Below are positions 44,592-52,929 of a DNA stretch of 64,000 bases, piece after piece (the first letter of the stretch is position 1; every line of letters starts with the position of its first letter). The notes beneath the pieces were generated by a model, which did no database searches, had not been told where the DNA came from, and saw only the letters and a program-made list of their open reading frames with translations. Source of the DNA: Spirochaetota bacterium (GTDB lineage Bacteria > Spirochaetota > UBA4802 > JAFGJZ01); assembly GCA_029554345.1 (NCBI GenBank), contig JAKPJF010000053.1:62001-126000 (forward strand). The letters run 5' to 3'. The position numbers were made by a program, and so were the translations under genes.

Positions 44592-45169
44592 ATAACTCCC
44601 TTTGTTGAAGGAATTTCATCGGAAACAATTTTCTTTGCTTCACGAACGGCTACCGCAAGAGCCTTGAACAATGCCTCATGTATATGATGACGGTTTTGTC
44701 CGTAAATAAGATTGGCATGAAGATTCATTCCGGCATTTGCCGCAAACGCATAAAAGAATTCATTGGTCAGTTCTTCCGCATAATCAGAAATATATCCGCT
44801 TAGTTCACATCCGGTATATTTATAGAAAGCACGCCCTGAAAAATCCACAGAAACCTGCGCCAAAGAATCATCCATTGGAACAGAGGCAAAACCGAACCGT
44901 GAAATACCTTTTTTATCACCAAGCGCTTTTTTAAAAGCAAGCCCCATAACAATTCCTATATCTTCGACTGAATGATGGTCATCAATCTGAGTATCTCCAT
45001 CGCATCTTATTTCAAGATAAAACTGTCCATGTTTTGCGAATGCATTTAGCATATGATCAAAAAATGGAACTCCAGTAGAAATTTCCGAAGGAGAAATATC
45101 ATCAAGATTAATTTTCAGCGATATATCAGTTTCGCTGGTTTTACGCTTAATATCAGCCTTACGTTCCAT
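44588..45169 (-). CDS. hisB: Imidazoleglycerol-phosphate dehydratase
   Basis: HisB removes water from imidazoleglycerol phosphate in histidine biosynthesis. Taken from the ATG at 45169, preceded by AGGAGTTACC, the protein is 193 residues, the usual length of the monofunctional enzyme (no phosphatase domain). The Mn-binding motifs are DDHHSVEDIGIVMG and NRHHIHEALFKALA, with GVPFFDHMLNAFAKH at the N-terminus. It is the first his gene here and follows the large peptidase-barrel gene after 13 bases, so it may be read from that transcript. Confidence 0.97.
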   Translation of the reverse strand: MERKADIKRKTSETDISLKINLDDISPSEISTGVPFFDHMLNAFAKHGQFYLEIRCDGDTQIDDHHSVEDIGIVMGLAFKKALGDKKGISRFGFASVPMDDSLAQVSVDFSGRAFYKYTGCELSGYISDYAEELTNEFFYAFAANAGMNLHANLIYGQNRHHIHEALFKALAVAVREAKKIVSDEIPSTKGVI

Positions 45170-45182
45170 GGTAACTCCTGTA

Positions 45183-47705
45183 TCATATTGAAAAAGAGGC
45201 GCCGAAAGAAACACCTCCGCCGCTCAAGCCTTCCCTGTACCGGTAAGTCTTTCCGCAGTCAAGATATAAAAAAAGACCATTTGAATTTTCAACAAAAACA
45301 GTAAATCCCGTCTCGTTAAAACAATTTATTTTATCTGAATTTCCGAAATGATATCTAGACCAGAATACTCCGGCACTGAGCGGAACATCAAAATAATTCC
45401 TCCATGAATTTATTTCATTGAAATCGAAAGTTATGGAAAATTTATTCTTCTGCATGATTTCAGAAGATATTTCAAGATCTTCTTTTGTTAGAAATTCCAT
45501 GTAGGATGATTTATACTTTAACCGGCTCTTATAAAATGATCCTCTATAATAAAGCGAAAAAGGAGAAATATCTGCATAAATATCCAAAAGTAAATCATAA
45601 GACATGAAAGTACTTTTTGAAAAAGTATATAGGAAATCGCTTTTAAATGAAATACCGGATTTTTCTGAAGCAATTACATTATCGCATGTATCATACTGAA
45701 TAGATGCGGTAGCCGTTTTATAATATTCATCATCGCTGTGCTGAAAATAAAAAGCTGAACCGATAGAGATATAACCAGTCAATGGAAGAAAGGCCCTTGC
45801 ATATAAAGTATCCTGCTTTTCAAAAGCTAATGAAAAAGGAACATTAACCGACAATCCGTCATTAAATTCAGGATTCTTCAAATGATAAAATCCCGCCTGA
45901 TAATTTAAAATTCCGTTGTCTGAATTAAAAAACATACCCGCGGAAGTGTCTTTCTCTTTATTTTTTCTATACTTATACCCTGCTTTAATATTAAAGGAAT
46001 TTTGATTAGTGATTCCCGAAATTGCAGCAGTGAACATTCCCGAATAACGATAATTAAAGACAGATACATTTAAATCGAAAATAGGAATAATACGGTTTTC
46101 AAAATCCGAAAAATCCGAATCCCTGAAATCATAATATGATTTTGACTGTACAACCGGTGGTACAAGAGGATTATAGCTCGTGCCCTGAATCAGCTTCTCG
46201 GATATATGCCAATTCATGTTTCTGAAAACAGAAAAATAAAGCTTTTCTCCGGAAACAAACGGCATCTTCGCAGAGGTAGATGAATTTGTGTGTCGCAGAA
46301 TGCTGAAATTTTCTGTGTCAATGCTGTAAATCTGAAACGTCCCGTCATTATCCGACGAAAAATACAAATATCGGCCGCTAATTGACAAATCAAAGGCCTT
46401 AATATGTGCAATTGTTTTATCTGTCTTTGCGGAATAATTTATTTTTTTTATTGCTCCCGAACCGTTCGTATCTTCAGATACAAATATATTTTTTTCCGAA
46501 AGGATATAGTCATAAATATGATTTCCGGTACTATACAATATCTTTGTAGCATTTGAATTAACACTGAATTCTGTAATAATATTTGAAGAAGATGATCTTA
46601 TTACATAATATAAATAATTGCCGCATTTTGAAATTTTAACCAAATCAGAATTTTTGACGGGAATCTCCATATATTTTTCACCGTCATTTAAATCAAAAAC
46701 AACGGCATATCGTTTTCCGTTTTTCAACACAGAATAAACGATTCGGCCTGACGACATGCTGATATCGTTTAAAACCAATGTTCTTCCGCTGATACTCAGA
46801 CCTTTTGAATACACTTTCTTTCCGTTCTTATATAGAACGATTGATCTACCGTAATTTATTCCGATCATACCTTCTTCAGAAATGCAATAATCTGATATGG
46901 ATTTATTCTGCGGTATTATTTCTGAATATGTGAAGTCCATTTCAGAATCATCATGTACCGCTTTTTTTTCAAGAAATCCCGAAAGCTCTCCGTCACCGCC
47001 GGTTAATTTTTCAATAAGATCGCGGTAATTATCTCCGGATAGTACGTCAGAAATAATTTTAATTACTGCATCTTCTCCATGTCTTTCTGCAACAAGATAC
47101 AATGCAAAAGCTGATATTATCGATGAATCCGGGAAATAAGAAGCGTGATATTTTTTAAAACTGTTATTTATCTGATTTTTAGAAAGTATCATGTCCCGAA
47201 GAATCATAGTCTCACGTGAGTCGACGCCTGAAAAATATTCACAAAAAGCTTCTTCTAACTCTGATGGAATTTTTTTATAAAAACTTCTCTGCTTTATATA
47301 TTTATGGATGAAAAAATGCGTCATCTCATGAAATATAATTTTTTTAAGTGTTTTTCTTTCTGAATAGAAAGGCAAAACGATATATTTATTTTCCGGTGAC
47401 GAAAAGGCCAATATTGAATCATCATAATTAATATCGATAATCCTTGTATTTAAGTAATCACAATAATCCTGATAAAGAATTATATCAGTAACATAGTCTA
47501 TTCTTATCCGGAATTTTTCGGATAGTTGTTCATACGCCAGTTCGGCATATTCAGCTGTTCTTGCAGCGTTCGCCTCATACCCTTTTTCATAATGAACATT
47601 AAAATGAAGAGTTCTCAGGGTAGAATCAATTTTCTCTGAAGTAATCCTGTATGAAAACAAGGAAGTACTCAGTAACAATGAAAGGGCTGATATAATTCTT
47701 ATCAT
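45183..47705 (-). CDS. Secreted metallopeptidase-propeller-barrel protein
   Basis: The start at 47705 gives a signal peptide (MIRIISALSLLLSTSLFS), 840 residues in all; an ATG at 47741 would hide it. Residues about 20-215 look like an M1/MA-type gluzincin: IIFHEMTHFFIH with HExxH (His126, Glu127, His130) and ELEEAFCEYFSG with the third ligand Glu152. About 230-520 is a beta-propeller-like region of repeated strands (KYAVVFDLNDGEKYM, LYFSSDNDGTFQIYSIDT). About 530-840 is a series of amphipathic aromatic strands ending FGASFSI, typical of an outer-membrane barrel. Surface proteolysis or envelope processing is inferred. Confidence 0.75.
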   Translation of the reverse strand: MIRIISALSLLLSTSLFSYRITSEKIDSTLRTLHFNVHYEKGYEANAARTAEYAELAYEQLSEKFRIRIDYVTDIILYQDYCDYLNTRIIDINYDDSILAFSSPENKYIVLPFYSERKTLKKIIFHEMTHFFIHKYIKQRSFYKKIPSELEEAFCEYFSGVDSRETMILRDMILSKNQINNSFKKYHASYFPDSSIISAFALYLVAERHGEDAVIKIISDVLSGDNYRDLIEKLTGGDGELSGFLEKKAVHDDSEMDFTYSEIIPQNKSISDYCISEEGMIGINYGRSIVLYKNGKKVYSKGLSISGRTLVLNDISMSSGRIVYSVLKNGKRYAVVFDLNDGEKYMEIPVKNSDLVKISKCGNYLYYVIRSSSSNIITEFSVNSNATKILYSTGNHIYDYILSEKNIFVSEDTNGSGAIKKINYSAKTDKTIAHIKAFDLSISGRYLYFSSDNDGTFQIYSIDTENFSILRHTNSSTSAKMPFVSGEKLYFSVFRNMNWHISEKLIQGTSYNPLVPPVVQSKSYYDFRDSDFSDFENRIIPIFDLNVSVFNYRYSGMFTAAISGITNQNSFNIKAGYKYRKNKEKDTSAGMFFNSDNGILNYQAGFYHLKNPEFNDGLSVNVPFSLAFEKQDTLYARAFLPLTGYISIGSAFYFQHSDDEYYKTATASIQYDTCDNVIASEKSGISFKSDFLYTFSKSTFMSYDLLLDIYADISPFSLYYRGSFYKSRLKYKSSYMEFLTKEDLEISSEIMQKNKFSITFDFNEINSWRNYFDVPLSAGVFWSRYHFGNSDKINCFNETGFTVFVENSNGLFLYLDCGKTYRYREGLSGGGVSFGASFSI

Positions 47706-47721
47706 AATTTGCGAAATTTGC

Positions 47722-47750
47722 TTGCCCGTTAAACCTTGCATCCTTATATT
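47722..47750 (+). promoter_or_regulatory. Sigma-70 promoter of the 6S RNA gene
   Basis: TTGCCC (47722-47727), a 17-base spacer and TATATT (47745-47750) place the transcription start at or near G47757, exactly at the base of the predicted closing stem of the RNA. The promoter overlaps the 5' end of the divergent peptidase gene. Confidence 0.75.
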
Positions 47751-47756
47751 GATTAT

Positions 47757-47927
47757 GCCTGCGTTGTTCGCGAAGGGTCAATGCTCTTGAACCTAATTCT
47801 TTAGAGGGATTTTTATATCCGGGTCTGTAGGTCATGCTTCTTCGGAAGAAGACCAAGTTGCCCGTGCGAGAACCCACGTTTACCGTGGTTCTAAGCGCTT
47901 CTCCCAGACGGCAAACGCGGGTATTTT
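47757..47927 (+). ncRNA. ssrS: 6S RNA
   Basis: 6S RNA mimics an open promoter and binds sigma-70 RNA polymerase. The approximately 170-nt transcript has a closing stem CCTGCGTT (47758-47765) pairing with AACGCGGG (47914-47921), including one U-G pair that is only possible on this strand. TGTTCG pairs with CGGCA through tandem U-G pairs, as in E. coli 6S. A large central bubble follows, with a small hairpin in its 3' strand (GAACCCACG/CGTGGTTC), and a terminal stem is capped by C(UUCG)G. A T-rich stretch ends it on the folD stop codon. The promoter is present upstream. E. coli ssrS likewise sits beside a folate gene. Confidence 0.85.
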
Positions 47928-48816
47928 ATTCTTCAATCCCGTTTTGAATACAAAATGCCTTTACAGTATTTTTCATGAGCATGGCGATAGTAACAGGTCC
48001 TACACCCCCCGGAACAGGAGATATGGCTTTTACTTTCTTACTCACATTCTCAAAATCAACATCTCCGACAAGTTTAGTTTTTCCTGCTTCATCTGAAGGA
48101 ATTCTGTTTACTCCGACATCGATAACAACCGCACCTTCTTTAACCATATCCGCTTTTATCATTTCAGGAACACCGACTGCAGCGATTAGAATATCAGCCT
48201 GAAGTGTATACTTGGAAATATCCTTCGAAGCGGAATGACACACTGTAACGATACAGTTCGCACCTTTGTTTTTCTGCACCATTATATTCGCCATCGGTTT
48301 TCCGACGATGTTGCTTCTTCCTACAACCACAACATGAAGTCCGTCAGTGTTCGGAACATATTTCTTGATCAGTTCATGACAGCCGTGCGGTGTACACGGC
48401 ATGAAAGCCGTATCATCACCTATAACAACTTTTCCTATATTCACAGGGTGAAAACCATCCACATCCTTTTCGGGAGAAATAGCATTTATTACTTTCTTTT
48501 CATTGATACCTTTAGGAAGCGGAAGCTGTACAAGTATTCCGTTTACATCATCATCATTATTCAAATCATCAATTATTGCCAACAATTCATTCTCTGTAAT
48601 GGATGCCTCTTTAATATATTCCCTGCTTACAACACCTATTTCCGCACATGCTTTAATCTTGTTCTTAACATATACCTGGGAAGCAGGATCCTCCCCGATC
48701 AAAACGACAGCAAGAACCGGCCGTTTGGCAGTTTTTTTAAATAGAGACTCGAGTTTAAGCTTTAATCCATCTCTTACTTCTTTAGAAAATACCTTTCCGT
48801 CGATTATCTCAGCCAT
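47926..48816 (-). CDS. folD: Methylenetetrahydrofolate dehydrogenase/cyclohydrolase
   Basis: FolD interconverts 5,10-methylene-THF and 10-formyl-THF in one-carbon metabolism. The protein is 296 residues. Catalytic Lys53 and Tyr49 are in SQVYVKNKIKACAEIG. The dinucleotide site is VVVGRSNIVGKPMANIM, and the family signature PVPGGVGPVTIAMLM is near the C-terminus. It overlaps the upstream AmrS-type gene by 8 bases. Its stop touches the 3' end of the 6S RNA gene on the other strand, so read-through would make antisense 6S RNA. Confidence 0.97.
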   Translation of the reverse strand: MAEIIDGKVFSKEVRDGLKLKLESLFKKTAKRPVLAVVLIGEDPASQVYVKNKIKACAEIGVVSREYIKEASITENELLAIIDDLNNDDDVNGILVQLPLPKGINEKKVINAISPEKDVDGFHPVNIGKVVIGDDTAFMPCTPHGCHELIKKYVPNTDGLHVVVVGRSNIVGKPMANIMVQKNKGANCIVTVCHSASKDISKYTLQADILIAAVGVPEMIKADMVKEGAVVIDVGVNRIPSDEAGKTKLVGDVDFENVSKKVKAISPVPGGVGPVTIAMLMKNTVKAFCIQNGIEE

Positions 48817-49801
48817 TTGTTCCTCCGAAAATGATATTTAGGTTATGACCGCATTTCGCGCATAGGCCGCCGTCAACAGAACAAATTTCAACAGAGTAGC
48901 CTTTTCTTTCAATAACAATATTTCCGCAATCAGGACATTTAGTATCGCTGCCAATACCATCACGGGTATTTCCAAGATAAACATAATTTAACATGGAAGA
49001 AAATTTTGAATAAAGATGATGTAAATATTCTTCGCCGGTCGGGGGAGCCGATGATTTATATGCAGGAAAATAACGCGACAAATGCCATGGAATATTTTCA
49101 TTTATTGAAGCTATCCATTCAGCCATTTCTGTTAGTTCAGAAAAAGAATCGTTAAATCCGGGAACGACCAGTGTAGTAAGCTCAAGATGTGTCTTGCCGG
49201 ATAAAAAAGCTATGGTATTTTTTACAATATCAAGTTGTCCGCCGAGTGTTTGATAAGATTTCACATTAAAAGCTTTAAGATCAATATTCCATGCATCAAC
49301 AAGCGGATAAAGTTTTTCCAATGGCTTTTCATTAATAAATCCGTTTGAAACCATCACTGTTTTAATATTTTCTTCTTTTGCCGCCGATGCACAATCATAT
49401 ACATAATCATACCACACAACCGGTTCGGAATATGTAAAAGCAATCATCGGTATTTGCCGTGATACAGCGGATTTAACCAAATCATGGGGCGGAATTTCTT
49501 TTAAACCGGAAGGAACAGTCTGGCTTATCTGCCAATTCTGACAAAAAAAGCATTTCATATTGCAGCCGAAAGTTCCGACTGATAATATCTTTTCAGAAGG
49601 ATGAAAATGGTAAAGCGGTTTTTTCTCAACGGGATCAACCGCTATTGAAGAAACTATCGCATAATTAGATGAATAAACAGAGCCTCCGATTAATTCCCTT
49701 CCGCCGCATATCCCCTTAAATTTATCGCCGATAACGCAAAAGTGCGGGCAAATCCCGCACTTGTTATCAGATGAAAAACCTGTTAAAACTTTATCATGCA
49801 T
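48809..49801 (-). CDS. amrS: AmmeMemoRadiSam-type radical SAM enzyme (AmrS)
   Basis: This 330-residue protein starts at the ATG 49801; a TTG at 49804 precedes it. The radical SAM cluster is FGCNMKCFFCQNWQIS (Cys80, 84, 87). An extra N-terminal Cys set (CGICPHFC, GICG) and a C-terminal zinc ribbon (CPDCG, CAKCG) are typical of this PflA-related family. The core continues FTYSEPVVWYDYVYD and LTTLVVPGFNDS. The substrate is unproven in this family. The usual partner genes AMMECR1 and Memo are not adjacent; it sits between bactofilin and folD. Confidence 0.9.
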   Translation of the reverse strand: MHDKVLTGFSSDNKCGICPHFCVIGDKFKGICGGRELIGGSVYSSNYAIVSSIAVDPVEKKPLYHFHPSEKILSVGTFGCNMKCFFCQNWQISQTVPSGLKEIPPHDLVKSAVSRQIPMIAFTYSEPVVWYDYVYDCASAAKEENIKTVMVSNGFINEKPLEKLYPLVDAWNIDLKAFNVKSYQTLGGQLDIVKNTIAFLSGKTHLELTTLVVPGFNDSFSELTEMAEWIASINENIPWHLSRYFPAYKSSAPPTGEEYLHHLYSKFSSMLNYVYLGNTRDGIGSDTKCPDCGNIVIERKGYSVEICSVDGGLCAKCGHNLNIIFGGTNG

Positions 49802-50216
49802 CAATCGCTTCCGCTTCGCCTTTTTTCTTAGGAAGTTCAGCGCGCTTCTGCTCCTTGATCATTTCACAATTCCCTTCGAAAACAACACCGTCCGCTATTT
49901 TAAGTTTAGCGGTTCTAATGTTTCCGTAAAGCTTGCCGCTGGGCATTATTTCAAGTTTAGAATCAGCTTCAATATTGCCGTAAACAGTGCCGCTTATCAC
50001 AACACTCTTTGCCTTAATGTTTGCCTTTACAACGGCTCCTTCTCCAACTACCATGAAACCCTTTGCGATAATCTCTCCTTCAAAAAAACCATTTATCTGG
50101 AGTGATTTTGAAAAGGACAAATCACCGTAAAATTCAGTATCCTTTCCGAAAACCGTAGATACCATTCCGTTTTCATAAACCGGATTTTTATTAACCTGTA
50201 TAACTTTTCTGCTCAT
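49794..50216 (-). CDS. Bactofilin
   Basis: This is a cytoskeletal protein that polymerises without nucleotide and often organises cell-wall or flagellar sites. The protein is 140 residues. The short repeated beta-helix turns are visible: VFGKDTEFYGDLSFSKSLQI, GFFEGEIIAKGFMVVGEGAV, KANIKAKSVVISGTVYGNIE, LEIMPSGKLYGNIRTAKLKI. The C-terminal tail is Lys/Glu rich. AGGGGAAAT precedes the ATG. The neighbouring TPR and STAS genes and the elongasome nearby fit a morphogenetic role. Confidence 0.94.
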   Translation of the reverse strand: MSRKVIQVNKNPVYENGMVSTVFGKDTEFYGDLSFSKSLQINGFFEGEIIAKGFMVVGEGAVVKANIKAKSVVISGTVYGNIEADSKLEIMPSGKLYGNIRTAKLKIADGVVFEGNCEMIKEQKRAELPKKKGEAEAIDA

Positions 50217-50223
50217 ATTTCCC

Positions 50224-50445
50224 CTACTTCGTTGTCATAACAAAAACGCCATCCCAATCTTCAGAAGGGGGGTTTTGCATAAAATTTCGGCTTCTATCAA
50301 GATATAATTTTGACGGTCCGTCAGACGGAATAACAGAAAGTGCCTTCTCGAACATTTTTTCAGCTTCGCTCCATTTACGGAGCTTATACAGCATCAAACC
50401 CTCATTATAATATCTCAAAAGCTCTTCTTTTTCACGCGTAATCAT
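50224..50445 (-). CDS. Small TPR protein ending in the DWDGVFVMTTK motif
   Basis: The ATG at 50445 is supported by GGAGATTAT; a TTG at 50478 is less likely. The 73 residues hold one and a half TPR units (LRYYNEGLMLYKLRKWSEAE, MFEKALSVIPSDGPSKLYLD) and end with NPPSEDWDGVFVMTTK. I know this ending from the C-terminus of larger spirochaete adenylate/guanylate cyclases with TPRs, so this looks like that module standing alone. It lies between the STAS and bactofilin genes. Confidence 0.8.
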   Translation of the reverse strand: MITREKEELLRYYNEGLMLYKLRKWSEAEKMFEKALSVIPSDGPSKLYLDRSRNFMQNPPSEDWDGVFVMTTK

Positions 50446-50474
50446 ATAATCTCCGGCAACTTTCTTTATTGCAA

Positions 50475-50804
50475 TCAATCAAAAGAATTTCTGCATTCGC
50501 GTACAGACTCGTATATTTCAAAAACCTTATCCAGCATAGTAGTCTGAAAAAGCTTCAAAAGATTATCGTTTGACAGGACGAGTTTTATATCTCCCTCGTG
50601 ATCCTTTATACGTCTCTTCACAGCAACAAGAACACCAAGAGCCGAACTGCAGATATGCTTAACCTCTATCATGTCGATACATATATTCTTTACATTGTCT
50701 TTAACGCACTCGTCAAGAAGAGTCTCAAGCTCTTCACTCATATCCTGATCAATTCTTCCGTCCAAAACAATTATATCAAGACCTTCTTCGCGCTGTCTTT
50801 TCAT
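50475..50804 (-). CDS. STAS-domain anti-sigma factor antagonist
   Basis: This is a 109-residue single STAS domain. The strand-loop-helix NICIDMIEVKHICSSALGVL carries the phosphorylatable Ser (the SSALG position). It belongs to the SpoIIAA/RsbV group, acting by binding an anti-sigma kinase. TTGAGGTAAT precedes the ATG. It heads the run STAS-TPR-bactofilin-AmrS-folD, so the partner switch may control morphogenesis rather than a sigma factor. No kinase gene is nearby. Confidence 0.9.
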   Translation of the reverse strand: MKRQREEGLDIIVLDGRIDQDMSEELETLLDECVKDNVKNICIDMIEVKHICSSALGVLVAVKRRIKDHEGDIKLVLSNDNLLKLFQTTMLDKVFEIYESVRECRNSFD

Positions 50805-50897
50805 ATTACCTCAATTATTGAAAAACTGATTCAAAAGAACATAAAATGGAAATAATGTCAACTTTTATACAATGAAAAGACATTTTTTATATGCCGT

Positions 50898-51575
50898 TCA
50901 GACTGATTCGTACACAAAAGGTTCAACCTTTGCCATTGTGAAGACAGATATATTTACAGCGCCTCCGTTCTTCATTATTCTTGCTGCTTCATTAATTGTC
51001 GCACCTGTTGTTACGACATCATCTATCAAACCGATCGCCTTCCCGCAAACATTTTCTGTGAGCACAAATTTGCCAAGTGTATTGAGGAACCTGCCGTTAT
51101 AATCCAAAAGCTTCTGCTCTGAACCAATGTTAGATATTTTCAGGGTTTCGAGATACGGGATGCCGCAATTCTTTGATATTTTTTTGGCAAGATGCTCCGC
51201 CTGATTGTAACCGCGCTTTCTAAGCTTTGAGCGTGAAATAGGGATAGAGGTTAACGCATCAATCGCTAAACATTCATTTTTAATAATACGGGCAATTGCA
51301 CTTGATGAATTTTCTGAGATTGACAAATTGTTTTTATTTTTAAATTCAGAAACAAGCATTCTGGAATAACGGTTATATTTCCACAAAGAATATATCCTGT
51401 CATAATATATTCTTTTAAAATCACCGGCAACACTGCTTTCCGCGCACATTTCGTAGGGTATGAGTTTATCCGAACAATTCATACATACACCGGATGATTC
51501 GTATTGGATCATGCATCCGCAAAATGAACAAAATGACGGGGATATAACATCAAGCAGGCAATTAAATATTTTCAT
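50898..51575 (-). CDS. comF: ComF family phosphoribosyltransferase-like protein
   Basis: This 225-residue protein has an N-terminal zinc finger (CSFCGCMIQY and CMNCSDKLIPYEMC) followed by a type I PRTase domain with the PRPP loop IGLIDDVVTTGATINEA and the family segment PISRSKLRKRGYNQAEHLAK. ComF proteins aid processing of DNA taken up during competence. CGGAGGCTTT precedes the ATG. It lies 40 bases past rodA on the same strand. Confidence 0.95.
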   Translation of the reverse strand: MKIFNCLLDVISPSFCSFCGCMIQYESSGVCMNCSDKLIPYEMCAESSVAGDFKRIYYDRIYSLWKYNRYSRMLVSEFKNKNNLSISENSSSAIARIIKNECLAIDALTSIPISRSKLRKRGYNQAEHLAKKISKNCGIPYLETLKISNIGSEQKLLDYNGRFLNTLGKFVLTENVCGKAIGLIDDVVTTGATINEAARIMKNGGAVNISVFTMAKVEPFVYESV

Positions 51576-51615
51576 AAAGCCTCCGTATAAGTATATACGG
51601 ATTTATTTAAATATT

Positions 51616-52929
51616 TTATGCGCTTTTTGACATTTTTATAGAAAGTAGAATTCCTACAGCAATCATACACATAATTAAATTAGTTCCGCCGTATGAAACG
51701 AAACAAAGAGGAATACCTGTAACAGGAGTCAATCCGATTACCATACCGATATTTATTATAGCATGAAATAAGAATAGTGATGACAGACCAAAAGCAAGCA
51801 AAGAAGAAAACTTATCTTTGGCTTCAAGAGCAACTTTGAGCCCTTGATAAATAATTCCGAACATAAGCAGAATAACAACTAATGCACCAAAGAAACCCCA
51901 CTCTTCCGCAATTACAGGAAAAACAAAATCTGAGGTTTTCTCAGGTAAAAATCCGTATTGAGTCTGGGTTCCGGACAAATAACCCTTGCCGAAAAATCCG
52001 CCTGAACCGATTGCGATCTTAGCCTGAATAACATTATAGCCTGCACCCTTCGGATCAAGATCAGGATTAAGATAAACAAGAATTCGGTTCTTCTGGTAAT
52101 CACGCAAAGATCTCTGAAGAATTACGGCCAGAACAAGACCAATCGACAATACAGTTGCAGGAATATAAATTCTCCTGTATGACTTCTTCGCAAAAATAAA
52201 CCGGAAGGCAAAAAATATAACTGAAATAAAAATCAATACAGCAATAAGAATAAAAACACCCGATCCCTTCTTAAAAAAAGAAATCAGCGGATTATAAGCT
52301 TCTGTATGAAGCCACTCGTGATGGGTTATATAAGTAGGTATGAGAAGTGCAATAAGGGCGATTGAGGCAACTGAAACAAGATGTGTTATGTCTGCACCTG
52401 CCGCAAAAAGCATCACAAAAAGAACAGGAATAAAAATCATTGCCGTTCCGAAATCCGGCTGAAGCATTATAAAAAATACAGGAACTAAAGTGATAATTGC
52501 CGGAACAAAAAGTTCCCTGAAATTCTGGATATCCCGTTCACGAAGTTCGAGATATTTAGCAAGCATTACTATTGTAGCAATCTTCATAAATTCCGACGGC
52601 TGAATCGAGAAAAAACCAAAATCAATCCATGCGCGTGTACCGCGTATAGACGGAGCTAGAAATGAAGTCAGAATAACAACAAAAAGGAGACCGATATATA
52701 TATAAAAACAATTTTGTTCGATAATTCTGAAATTAATAACCATGATACCGAACATAAAAACCAAACCTATCACAAAGGATATTATCTGTTTTCTATACAT
52801 TCCATTGTTAATCTTTGTTACTACATCAAAACCTGCGCTGTATATAGTAAATATACCGATCACTGAAAGAATCACGACAAAAACTATGAGCCATAGATCA
52901 AATTTTGAGAAATCACTTCTGCGTATCAT
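51616..52929 (-). CDS. rodA: Rod-shape SEDS glycosyltransferase RodA
   Basis: RodA polymerises peptidoglycan glycan strands in the elongasome together with PBP2. The 437-residue polytopic protein has about ten TM segments, longer than usual because of an extended basic/aromatic region after TM6 (about 200-245). Family features are FFSIQPSEFMKIATIVMLAKY, LQPDFGTAMIFIPVLFVM, AKIAIGSGGFFGKGY, and PVTGIPLCFVSYGGTNLI near the end. Its start overlaps the PBP2 gene by 17 bases, so the two are made together. Confidence 0.96.
   Translation of the reverse strand: MIRRSDFSKFDLWLIVFVVILSVIGIFTIYSAGFDVVTKINNGMYRKQIISFVIGLVFMFGIMVINFRIIEQNCFYIYIGLLFVVILTSFLAPSIRGTRAWIDFGFFSIQPSEFMKIATIVMLAKYLELRERDIQNFRELFVPAIITLVPVFFIMLQPDFGTAMIFIPVLFVMLFAAGADITHLVSVASIALIALLIPTYITHHEWLHTEAYNPLISFFKKGSGVFILIAVLIFISVIFFAFRFIFAKKSYRRIYIPATVLSIGLVLAVILQRSLRDYQKNRILVYLNPDLDPKGAGYNVIQAKIAIGSGGFFGKGYLSGTQTQYGFLPEKTSDFVFPVIAEEWGFFGALVVILLMFGIIYQGLKVALEAKDKFSSLLAFGLSSLFLFHAIINIGMVIGLTPVTGIPLCFVSYGGTNLIMCMIAVGILLSIKMSKSA

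Noticed and set aside
47626-47877. 83-codon frame on the minus strand
   Set aside because: It covers the 6S RNA gene antisense; its composition reflects the RNA stems and there is no ribosome site.
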